From Intrasporangium calvum DSM 43043 (GTDB taxonomy: Bacteria; Actinomycetota; Actinomycetes; Actinomycetales; Dermatophilaceae): DNA of 64,000 nt. A program made the position numbers and the translations under genes. The stretch is from positions 1,612,001 to 1,676,000 of the forward strand of contig NC_014830.1 of the NCBI RefSeq assembly GCF_000184685.1. Direction: 5' to 3'. Below are positions 51,450 to 60,138 of this stretch, piece after piece; positions within the stretch are counted from its first letter, which is position 1, and every line of letters begins with the position of its first letter. The notes below the pieces were generated by a model. It was not told the origin of the DNA, searched no databases, and worked only from the letters and a program-made list of their open reading frames with translations.

Positions 51450-51464
51450 AGCCCAGCGGCATAC
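51450..51464 (+). repeat. Exact 15-bp dispersed motif after the small membrane genes
   Basis: AGCCCAGCGGCATAC, seven bases after the stop, same orientation. The rest of the 205-base gap before the McrB-like gene holds a possible -10 TAACCT at 51565-51570 and nothing else recognised. Confidence 0.85.
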
Positions 51465-51648
51465 TCGATGAATTGTCCCGAAGGCCGCACCGGTGCCTCG
51501 TCACCGGTCCTGCCCACGGGCAAAGCGGGATGTTTCTTCGTTTCCTCCGTACAGCACCGGCAGGTAACCTAGCCCGCGGTCCTGCACGTACCTCCACGTG
51601 TGCAGCAGCAAGAACGTCCCGGCCCCCGGGGCGTACGAGGGAGCACCA

Positions 51649-54500
51649 TGACACGTACTGACAGCGTCGACGTCAAGCGTTGGCGCGCGAAGTACGCGCT
51701 CATCGAGCGAGCAGCCGAGGCCGACCAGGACGCCAAGGCCCTGTTCGCCGAGATGGACGCGGAGCGCACAGCGCGCAACGACGAGCTGCGAGAGATCCTC
51801 GCGGACCTCGTCGCCTCAGGCGACCTGATGGCGTTCAAGGAGTCCCTCGGCCACTGGGCGCGCAAGGACGGCCCCTACGTCGGCTTCAGCGCAGTGGGCG
51901 GGCCGTGGGTGGCCGCCCTGGTGCGACGCAGCGAGGACGAGCACGCTGAGGTGATCGAGCTGCTCGCGAACGCTCTGCAGACGCCCGCCTCGCCCCAGGA
52001 CGCGGCGGACAAGCTCCATGCCGTCGATGCCTTCCTCGCCCGCTCCGGCTCACGCGGTCAGCGCAGCCCGAGCCCGGCCCACACCGCCTACGTGCTCTCC
52101 CTCTTCTGGTCGACCGACGACGGCGGCGAGTGGCCCGTCATGTGGGAGAACGCTCCGCACATGCTCCAGCGGCTCGGCTGGCTCGAACGCGGCCTGTCCC
52201 ACGCCGAGCGTTACGTCGCCTTCGCCGCCCTCTGCGCGGCGCTCCGTCCGGATGACCCCCGCTACGCATCGCGGATCCTCTGGTGGTTCAAGGAGGCACA
52301 GGCCTTCGTCGGTATCGCGCCGAAGGCCATCGACGTGTGTGTCGAGGCCGCCGAGCTGGCCGCCGAGTACCGCCCCGCCACCGGCTACGCCAGCGAGCGG
52401 CACGAGGAGCGCGCCGCCGACCTCGCCCGGCAGCTGCGCGGGGAGGCCGACCACCTCTCCGACAGCCTCATCGAGCGGCTGTCGGCGGAGACCGGGCTCT
52501 ACCTCGAGGCGCCGACGCTCGCGTTGCAGCAGCACGCGGTCGACGACTCGCCCTACCGCGCCGACCTCTACGCCTCGTGGATCCTCGTCGGAGGGGCCGG
52601 CGCGCCCGGCTTCCGGCTCTGGGTCACCCCCGCGGGGGTCGGCTTCGGCCTGCACGGCGGCTGGGAGGGCGAGGGCGACGACCAGCACCGCGAGGTCGGA
52701 GCGCTGCTCCAGGGGCACCTGCCGCGCGGCATCAGCTTCCTGCGGGTCCACGACGACGGACGTGCGGCTGCCGAGGGCCTGATCGAGCCAGTCGGACGGG
52801 ACTACCCCGGGGGCGAGACCTTCGTCGGGAAGTGGTGGAAGGACGGCGCCGCCCTCGGCCGCGCCGACTTCGCCGACGACATCGCTGCGACGGCTCGTGC
52901 GCTCACCCCGCTCCTGCGGTTCATCTCGTCCAGCCAGCGCGGCGGGGGCGACGACCCGAGCGTCGAGCTGACGGTGATGGCCGACCTCGAGTCCGAGGTC
53001 GAGATCTTCAAGACCGAGCGGCCCTATCCGAACGAGCGTGATGCCTGGCACCAGGAGCAGCGGCGTGTCTTCTCCACCGCCCTGTCCCGCGAAGGGCTCG
53101 AGACCTTCGACCTCCCGACGTTCAAGCGGATCGTGTCGACCCGTGGCTACGGGGACATCGGCGCCCAGTCCGTGCTGATCAGCTCGATCAACGCGCTCGA
53201 CGCCGCCGGAATCGACGAGCTGCGCCTCATGGTTCGTGAGCTGCTCTGGGCTGACGGCCGGGACGAGGAGCGGATCAACTCGGTCCTCGGTACCGACGAC
53301 CTGCCGGTCCAGGGGTTCAGCGAGAGCGTCGTCATGAAGCTCTTCGCCATCGCGCACCCCGAGCACTGGCTGCCGCTCTTCACCCTGGCCGGCGAGTCGG
53401 GCAAGATCGCCATGCTCGCCCGCCTCGGGGGCCCCGCCCGCTGGACCGAGGGCAAGTCCCGGGGCCGCATGCACGTGGAGACCAACGCGCTCCTCCGGCA
53501 GGTGCTCGACCCGCTGTTGGCCGACGACCCGTGGGGCCAGGCCCAGCTCGCCTACTGGCTCATGCGCCGGTCGGACAAGGCGCTCATGCCGGACCACGAC
53601 GCGCTCGGCGAGGCGGCCAAGGAGCTGCTCATCGACGAGGCGTTCCTGCGTGAGATCCGCTCCCTGCTGGAGGAGAAGAAGCAGGTCATCTTCTACGGCC
53701 CGCCCGGGACGGGAAAGACCTACCTCGCCCAGCGCCTGGCGCTGGCCCTCCAGCCCGACCCCGCCAAGCGCGACATCGTCCAGTTCCACCCGAGCAGCTC
53801 CTACGAGGACTTCTTCGAGGGCTTCCGACCGCAGATCGACCACCAGGGGCAGATGGTGTACGAGCTGCGCAAGGGTCCGCTCGCCCTGCTCGCGGAAGCC
53901 GCCGAGGCCGACCCGCTCACGCCGCACATCATGATCATCGACGAGATCAACCGCGCGAACCTGCCGCGCGTGTTCGGCGAGCTGCTCTTCCTGCTGGAGT
54001 ACCGGTCGCACTCCGTCAAGACGTCCTACCGCCCTGACGAGGGCTTCGAGCTGCCCCCCAACCTCTACTTCATCGGCACGATGAACACGGCTGACCGCTC
54101 GATCGCCCTCGTCGACGCCGCGCTGCGTCGCCGGTTCGACTTCGTTCCGTTCATGCCGCACGACGGGCCGATGGAGGGCCTGCTGCGTCGCTGGCTCGAG
54201 GCCCACGACGGACCGGTGTGGGTCGCGGACCTCGTCGACCGGGTCAACGAGGACCTGCGGCGCGCGCTGCGTGGCCCGCACCTGCAGATCGGCCACTCGT
54301 ACTTCATGCGGCCGGGTCTCGATGGAGACGAGGCCACGCTCCGCCGGATCTGGGACTACAACGTCTACCCCTTCATCGAGGACCAGCTCTACGGCCGGGA
54401 GCACGAGCTGGCCCAGTTCCGCTGGGAGAACGTCCGGGCTCGCTACGGTCAGTTCGACCTCGCCATCCCGTCCGGCCCCCACGCGACCCCGACATCGTGA
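51649..54500 (+). CDS. McrB-like AAA+ ATPase with large uncharacterised N-terminal region
   Basis: A 950-residue protein. The C-terminal third is the AAA+ motor of the McrB family: Walker A FYGPPGTGKT (about residues 682-691), Walker B IMIIDEINRANLPR (about 761), sensor IGTMNTADRSIALVDAALRRRFDF (about 805-828). In McrBC this GTP/ATP-driven ring translocates DNA towards the nuclease. Residues 1-600 have no family I can name; they include helical repeats and the WWKDGAALGRADFADDIAATARALTPLLRF segment, and may recognise the target. GTGA overlap with the mcrC-like gene confirms a two-gene operon. A 16-residue longer ATG at 51600 is possible. Confidence 0.85.
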
Positions 54501-55732
54501 CGATCGAGCTCCCCCCCATCGCGGAGCACGGTCGGTCCGGACCCGTCCGTCTCGACCGTCAGACCCGGGCCGCCCTCGTGGCGGCCGCGGGGGAACGGCT
54601 CGTCATCCACGCCACGGCCGATCCGGACGTCGTGACGATCGGCGCGACGAGCTGGGTCGGCGCGCTGGCGGTGCCCGGTCTCGTGGTGCGGGTCATGCCG
54701 CGTGTCTCGGTGTCCAACTTCTTCGCCATGTTGAGTGCCGGGGTCTCCCCGGAGCAGTTCGAGCACGAGCAGGTCACGTGGTCCGACACCGACGAGCTCG
54801 TCGACGGAGTGGCCTACTTTGCGATCCGGCTCATCGATGCAGCCACCATGCGCGGGCTGGTGCACGGCTACGTCGGGCGTGAGGAGCAGCTGCGGACGAT
54901 CCGAGGGCGCCTGCTCGTGGAGGAGTTCGCCCGCCGGCCGTGGGCGGCGGCGGAGCCACGGTGCCGCTTTGACGACTTCACGGCTGACATCGCGGAGAAC
55001 CAGCTGTTCCGCTGCACCCTGATGGCGATGTTGTCGTGGCCCCAGCTGGCCCCTGACGTGCGGCGCGAGGCGCTACGAGTGCTCGGCCGCTTCGACGGGG
55101 TCTGCGACACCCCGGCGACGAAGCACGCGGTCCCCGTACCGATCACCCGGCTGAACGAGCACTACGCCGACGCCATGCGGCTCTCTCGCCTCGTGCTGCA
55201 GGCCATGTCCCTGAGCCACGAGGCCGGCGACCAGCTGGCGCACAGCCTCATGGTCGACATGGACGACCTGTTCCGGCGGTGGATCGTCCAGGAGCTCGAC
55301 CATCGGCTCGCCCCCGAGCTGCGGATCGACGCGGACGAGGACGTGTGGCTGGACGAGGGGCGTGCTCTGACGATGGCGCCCGACCTCATCGTCCGGCGTG
55401 GGGGACAGGTGGTGATCGTCGGGGACGCCTCCTACTCGATGGGCGCCGACGGCTACCTCGCTTCGCGCGACTACCTCAACCTCGTCGCATACACCGCGGC
55501 GATGGGCCTGCCGACCGGCCTGCTCGTGCACTGCAACACGGAGCGCGTGCCGGAGAACGAGATCGTCATCCGCAACGCGGGCACGCGCATCCTCTGCCGT
55601 CCGATCCGCCTCGACGGTTCGTACAGCGCGGTGTCGAGGTCGATGGACGCACTCGCCGATCTGGTCCGCGAGCTGGCGGAGTTCCCGGGAGAGCTCGAGG
55701 TCCCACGAATGCTTCGCACCGGCGTCCGCTGA
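54497..55732 (+). CDS. McrC-like nuclease partner with altered catalytic motif
   Basis: A 411-residue McrC family protein: a DNA-binding/bridging N-terminal half (for example RVMPRVSVSNFFAMLSAG and LVHGYVGREEQLRTIRGRLLVEEF) and a PD-(D/E)xK-type nuclease C-terminal half. The first acidic motif PDLIVRRGG is present (about residue 296), but the D-x-K that normally follows reads GDASYSM, so the lysine is replaced by serine. The trailing helical LASRDYLNLVAYTAAMGL is conserved. Catalysis by the classical mechanism is therefore doubtful. The start lies inside the upstream stop (GTGA). Confidence 0.82.
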   Translation: MTIELPPIAEHGRSGPVRLDRQTRAALVAAAGERLVIHATADPDVVTIGATSWVGALAVPGLVVRVMPRVSVSNFFAMLSAGVSPEQFEHEQVTWSDTDELVDGVAYFAIRLIDAATMRGLVHGYVGREEQLRTIRGRLLVEEFARRPWAAAEPRCRFDDFTADIAENQLFRCTLMAMLSWPQLAPDVRREALRVLGRFDGVCDTPATKHAVPVPITRLNEHYADAMRLSRLVLQAMSLSHEAGDQLAHSLMVDMDDLFRRWIVQELDHRLAPELRIDADEDVWLDEGRALTMAPDLIVRRGGQVVIVGDASYSMGADGYLASRDYLNLVAYTAAMGLPTGLLVHCNTERVPENEIVIRNAGTRILCRPIRLDGSYSAVSRSMDALADLVRELAEFPGELEVPRMLRTGVR

Positions 55733-55831
55733 GCGGTCTCCGCCCGGCCGGTCGCGGTCATCTCCAGCGCACCGGCCGGCAACTGACTCCTAGATCACAC
55801 TGTCCGGTATTTGGGGGGTTTGAGCGCCCAC

Positions 55832-55848
55832 TACTACACTGTGTAGTA
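55832..55848. promoter_or_regulatory. 17-bp palindromic operator overlapping the DoxX promoter
   Basis: TACTACACTGTGTAGTA is a perfect 8+1+8 palindrome. A TACACT -10 (55835-55840) lies inside it, with a TTGGGG -35 18 bases upstream, so bound repressor would block RNA polymerase. The TACA/TGTA half-sites recall BlaI/CopY-type operators, an inference. Confidence 0.7.
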
Positions 55849-55898
55849 CCGACAGCAAAGGCCCTGCCGGATCACCTACACCGCGGGAGATGAGATCC

Positions 55899-56489
55899 AT
55901 GGCCACCATCCACCACAACGAAGTCAGTCGAGTTCACGACGTCGACACCAAGCACCCAGCCGACGGCATCGTCACCTTCCAGGAGGAGATCGTCCGCTCG
56001 GCCTGGGCCCGTCGCTTCCTCGCGGTCCTCCGCCTCGTCATGGGCTGGACGTTCATCTGGGCGTTCGTCGACAAGCTCTTCGGACTCGGCTTCGCCACCC
56101 CGTCGGAGCGTTCCTGGCTCAACGGTGGCACGCCGGCCCAAGGCTTCATGAAGGGTGGCGCCGAGGGCGACAACCCATTCGGTCAGTTCTTCGCGAACAT
56201 CGCCGGGCCCTGGTCCGACTGGCTGTTCATGCTCGGACTGCTCGGCATCGGTGTCGCACTCCTGGCGGGTGCCGGCCTCAAGATCGCCGCCTGGTCCGGC
56301 TCCCTCCTCCTCCTCTTCATGTACCTGGCCCAGCTGCCCTTCTACCAGGAGCGGGCCACCAACCCCATCACGGACTCCCACTGGGTCGAGGCCGTGGCCC
56401 TGATGGTCGTCGCCGCCACCTACGCGGGCGACACGTGGGGGCTCGGCAAGTGGTGGGGCCGCAAGGTCGGCAACGGCATCCTGCGGTAA
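55899..56489 (+). CDS. DoxX family membrane protein
   Basis: A 196-residue membrane protein with about four transmembrane helices. The hallmark stretch ARRFLAVLRLVMGWTFIWAFVDKLFGLGF (about 33-61) and the FFANIAGPWSDWLFMLGLLGIGVALLAGAGLKIAAWSG region place it in the DoxX/thiosulphate:quinone oxidoreductase-like family, many members of which support redox stress resistance. ATG 55899 is preferred because GGAG lies about ten bases upstream; ATG 55890 is too close to it. Expression is probably controlled by the palindrome at 55.84 kb and ends at the hairpin at 56.52 kb. Confidence 0.88.
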   Translation: MATIHHNEVSRVHDVDTKHPADGIVTFQEEIVRSAWARRFLAVLRLVMGWTFIWAFVDKLFGLGFATPSERSWLNGGTPAQGFMKGGAEGDNPFGQFFANIAGPWSDWLFMLGLLGIGVALLAGAGLKIAAWSGSLLLLFMYLAQLPFYQERATNPITDSHWVEAVALMVVAATYAGDTWGLGKWWGRKVGNGILR

Positions 56490-56519
56490 TCGACAGGACG
56501 TGGCCGACGGGCCAGCGCA

Positions 56520-56557
56520 CAGCGACCGCCCTTCTCCCTGGGGGCGGTCGCTGGTTT
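56520..56557 (+). terminator. Intrinsic terminator after the DoxX gene
   Basis: Stem CAGCGACCGCCC (56520-56531) with the complement at 56542-56553, loop of 10 bases, followed by a short GTTT. Confidence 0.82.
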
Positions 56558-56565
56558 CCATCTCC

Positions 56566-56613
56566 GGGACCGACCGCGGGACCGACCTCGGGACCGACCG
56601 CGGGACCGACCGC
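56566..56613 (+). repeat. 12-bp tandem repeat, four copies, intergenic
   Basis: GGGACCGACCGC repeated four times with one change (copy 2 ends CTC). It lies between the DoxX terminator and the nuclease-helicase gene and has no coding role. Confidence 0.88.
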
Positions 56614-56678
56614 GTGACCCGGCCGGGGCCATCACCACCGACTCGAGCCACGGCGTCCGGCCTCTGTCATCGCCGAAC

Positions 56679-56686
56679 GGCATACT
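56679..56686 (+). repeat. GGCATACT motif variant upstream of the nuclease-helicase gene
   Basis: Shares only the GGCATAC core; CATACT here ends seven bases before the ATG at 56694 and could double as a leaderless -10. Confidence 0.35.
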
Positions 56687-56693
56687 CGCAGCC

Positions 56694-59600
56694 ATGCAGC
56701 GCATCGACGGCAGACTGGTCCTCAGCCCGACGGACCTCACGAAGCACGTCGCCTGCCCCCACATCACCACGCTGGACCTGGGCGCAGTGGCTGGGCAGCA
56801 TTCGGCGGCGGTGGCCGCCGACGACTCCCTCCACCTCGTCTTCACCAAGGGTCTGCAGCACGAGTATGCCTACGTGGAGCGACTCCTCGCTGAGGGTCGG
56901 ACCGTCGAGGACATCGCCGCCCTGGGTCTGCGCGGGCCCGCGGCCGAGGCTGCCACGGTCGACGCGATGCGACGCGGCGTCGACGTCGTCTACCAGGCGA
57001 CCTTTGACGACGGGCACTGGGTCGGCATGGCGGACTTCCTCCATCGCGTCGACCTGCCGGAGGGCCAGCAGAGCGCCCTCGGACCATGGCGGTACGACAT
57101 CGCAGACACGAAGCTGGCGCGCCGGCTCAAGGTGCCCGCCTTGCTCCAGATGGCGACCTACGCGGCGCGGCTCGAGGTGCTGCAAGGGATGCCACCGCGG
57201 TGGCTGACCGTCGTGACCGGAGACTCGGCCGAGCACCACTGGCGACTCGTGGATGTCGCACCCTATGCCCGGCGGCGCCGAGAGGAGCTGCTCGATGCCG
57301 TCGAGAACCCCCGGGACACCGCGTCCGTCCGCGTCCAGCACTGTGGCCAGTGCCGCTGGAAGGAGCGTTGCGCCGCTGAGTGGCTCGAGCGCGACGACCT
57401 GAACCAGGTGGCGGGAATGCGCACCGCGCAGCGTGCGGCTCTCCTCGCGGTTGGCATCTCGACGCTCGCCGCCCTCGCGGGAGCCGACGACGAGGTCCTT
57501 TCTGGAGCGCTGTCCCGCGTGGCGCGAGCCCGACTGCGGGCCCAGGCGCGGCTCCAGCTCGCCGAGCGCGAGTCCGGCTCGGCACAGTTCGAGCTCATCG
57601 AGCCGCCGTACTCGGTGCAGGGCGACGCGGCAGGCAGCGAGCGGCGGGTCCCGCGGGGGCTCGCGCTGCTGCCCGCGCCTGACCTGGACGGCGACGTGTA
57701 CCTCGACTTCGAGGGTGACCCCTGGGCAGCGGAGGGAGCCGGCCGCGAGTACCTCGCCGGTGTCTGGACGCGCCAAGGGGAGTTCGTCGAGTTCTGGGCC
57801 CACGACTTCGAGCAGGAGGGCCAGCTCACCACCGCGCTCATCGACTGGCTCTCGGCCCGCTGGGCGCAGTATCCAGCGATGCACATCTACCACTACGCCC
57901 CCTACGAGACGACCGCCCTCAAGCGGCTGGCGAGCCAGCACGCAACCCGGGAGCACGAGCTCGACCAGCTGCTGCGGGCCGAGCGGTTCGTCGACCTCTA
58001 CACGGTCGTCCGCCAAGGCGTGCGGATCAGCAAGGACTCCTACTCCATCAAGAAGCTCGAGAGCTTCTACTGGGGGCAGGCGCGTTCGGCGGAAGGGCAG
58101 GTGTCCGACGGCCTGTCGTCCGTCGTCGAGTACGAGCGCTGGCTGTCCCTGGCCGAGGACGCCGCTCCCGAGGCATCAGAGGTCGACGCGTCGACCGGCC
58201 TGCACCCGATCCTCGCGGAAATCCGCAGCTACAACATCGACGATGTCCGGTCCACGCTCGCCCTGCACGAGTGGTTGGAGCAGCTCCGGGCCCAGCTCGC
58301 GAGCAGGGGGCACCGCCTCGCTCGCCCGACCAGTGACCCAGCCGAGGAGATCGGGGAGGCGGAGGCGGCCGAGATCGACCTGGCTGACCGGCTCGTGGAG
58401 CTGGGCACTCCACAGGCCGTGCTGCTCGCGGGCTGCGTCGGCTGGCACCGCCGCGAGGACCGACCTGAGTGGTGGGAGTTCTTCCGGTACGCGCGACTCG
58501 AGCAGGAGGAGCTGATCGAGTCGGGTAGCGCCATCGGTGGTCTCATGGCGCCCCTCGCCGTGGGCCAGGTCAAGCAGTCGACCATCTGGCGCTACGCCTT
58601 TCCGCCCCAGGACTCCGACCTTTCGGTGGGCGAGCGAGCCCACGACGTCGACACCCACTCGGGCGTCGGTGAGGTGGTGGGGATCGACGCCGTCGAAGGA
58701 TGGGTCGACCTCAAGATCGGCAGGCGCTCCGGCGTGCCGTCGCCGCGCGGGTTGCACCCGCCCGGCCCCCTGAACAACCAAGTGATGCGAGAGAGCCTCC
58801 GGCGCACGGGCGAGGCCCTGCTGTCGGGCGACGCCCCGTTGGGGGTGCGGCTGCTGTCGAGTGTCGTCCCCAGCTCGGAGCGACTGGCCGCTCGGCCGGG
58901 CGAGAGCCCGACGGAGGTCGTGGTCCGCGTCGGCAGCACGCTCCGCGGCGAGGTTCTCGCGGTGCAGGGCCCGCCCGGGTCAGGAAAGACCTTCGCCGGG
59001 GCTGCCCTGATCCGTGGGCTCCTGGACCGGGGCCTGCGGGTGGGCGTCACCGCGCTCTCGCATGCGGTGATCCGCAACCTGCTCGACGCTGTCGGCCGCC
59101 TTGCACTTCACCGGGGCGGCGACGACCCCGACCCGCGTGTCGCGCTCACCACCGGGGAGCATGGCGGGTCCACAGCGCTCCCGCTGGTCCGACCGGCCAC
59201 GAACGACCAGGTCGTCGCCGGGCTCACCTCCGGTGCGGCCAACCTCGTCGGCGGCACCGCCTGGTTGTGGTCGCGGGAGGAGCTGGCTGGGGCGGTCGAC
59301 GTGCTCGTCATCGACGAGGCCGGCCAGTTCTCCCTCGCGAACGCGGTCGCAGTGGCCCAGTCGGCGGGCTCGCTCGTCCTGCTGGGTGACCCGCAGCAGC
59401 TGCAGCAGCCGACCAAGGCGGCGCATCCCTACGGGTCCGGGGCGTCGGTGCTCGAGCACCTCATCGGCGAGCACGACGTCATCCCCGCCGACCGAGGCGT
59501 CTTCCTCGACCGCACCTACCGCATGCACCAGGACGTCACGCGGTTCATCAGTGAGCTGGCTTACGAGGGGCGGCTGGTGTCCTCGCCCCGCCGTGACGGG

Positions 59601-60131
59601 CACGACCTCGCGAGGGTTCAGGTCCAGGCTGCGGGGAGGGTCTCCGGGACCGGGATCCGGTGGGTCCCGGTCGACCACGAGGTGCCCAGCGAGCAGACGA
59701 ACGACGCCGAGGCGGCGGTGGTGCGCGGCATCGTCGACGACCTCCTGCGCGGATCGTGGACGTCGGCCCAGGGCGTGACCTCCCGTCTGCAGATCGAGGA
59801 CGTGGTCGTGGTGGCACCGTACAACGCGCATGTGGCGACCCTGAGGCGAGCGTTGCCGGACGGTGCGCGAGTCGGCACCGTCGACCGCTTCCAGGGCCAG
59901 GAGGGCGTCGTCGTCATCTACGCGATGGGCAGCACCAGCGCGACCCTCGCCCCGCGCGGCGTGCAGTTCCTCTACGACGTGCACCGCCTCAACGTCGCCA
60001 TTTCGAGGGCCCGGGCGCTGGCGCTCGTCGTGGCGTCGCCGATCCTCCTCGACGCGCCGGTCCACACCCCGGAGGAGCTGCGCGCGGTCAACGCGCTGTG
60101 CCGCTTCGTGGAGGAGGCTGCCCCGGTCTGA
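56694..60131 (+). CDS. TM0106-type RecB-like nuclease fused to SF1 helicase
   Basis: A 1145-residue DNA end-processing enzyme. N-terminal RecB-type nuclease: a cysteine in CPHI (about 22), the DIADTKLARRLK motif (D-x-K, about residue 130), and CGQCRWKERC (about 220) that should complete a 4Fe-4S cluster. A middle RNase H-like segment DVYLDFEGDPWA (about 341) follows. The helicase half has Walker A GPPGSGKT (about 758), DEAGQFS (about 872), GDPQQLQQPTKAAHP (about 893), YRMHQD (about 942), DRFQGQEGVVVIY (about 1064) and NVAISRARALALVV (about 1100). All motifs are intact. Actinobacterial homologues are uncharacterised; a repair or defence role is inferred. Confidence 0.9.
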   Translation: MQRIDGRLVLSPTDLTKHVACPHITTLDLGAVAGQHSAAVAADDSLHLVFTKGLQHEYAYVERLLAEGRTVEDIAALGLRGPAAEAATVDAMRRGVDVVYQATFDDGHWVGMADFLHRVDLPEGQQSALGPWRYDIADTKLARRLKVPALLQMATYAARLEVLQGMPPRWLTVVTGDSAEHHWRLVDVAPYARRRREELLDAVENPRDTASVRVQHCGQCRWKERCAAEWLERDDLNQVAGMRTAQRAALLAVGISTLAALAGADDEVLSGALSRVARARLRAQARLQLAERESGSAQFELIEPPYSVQGDAAGSERRVPRGLALLPAPDLDGDVYLDFEGDPWAAEGAGREYLAGVWTRQGEFVEFWAHDFEQEGQLTTALIDWLSARWAQYPAMHIYHYAPYETTALKRLASQHATREHELDQLLRAERFVDLYTVVRQGVRISKDSYSIKKLESFYWGQARSAEGQVSDGLSSVVEYERWLSLAEDAAPEASEVDASTGLHPILAEIRSYNIDDVRSTLALHEWLEQLRAQLASRGHRLARPTSDPAEEIGEAEAAEIDLADRLVELGTPQAVLLAGCVGWHRREDRPEWWEFFRYARLEQEELIESGSAIGGLMAPLAVGQVKQSTIWRYAFPPQDSDLSVGERAHDVDTHSGVGEVVGIDAVEGWVDLKIGRRSGVPSPRGLHPPGPLNNQVMRESLRRTGEALLSGDAPLGVRLLSSVVPSSERLAARPGESPTEVVVRVGSTLRGEVLAVQGPPGSGKTFAGAALIRGLLDRGLRVGVTALSHAVIRNLLDAVGRLALHRGGDDPDPRVALTTGEHGGSTALPLVRPATNDQVVAGLTSGAANLVGGTAWLWSREELAGAVDVLVIDEAGQFSLANAVAVAQSAGSLVLLGDPQQLQQPTKAAHPYGSGASVLEHLIGEHDVIPADRGVFLDRTYRMHQDVTRFISELAYEGRLVSSPRRDGHDLARVQVQAAGRVSGTGIRWVPVDHEVPSEQTNDAEAAVVRGIVDDLLRGSWTSAQGVTSRLQIEDVVVVAPYNAHVATLRRALPDGARVGTVDRFQGQEGVVVIYAMGSTSATLAPRGVQFLYDVHRLNVAISRARALALVVASPILLDAPVHTPEELRAVNALCRFVEEAAPV

Positions 60132-60138
60132 CCTGGCG

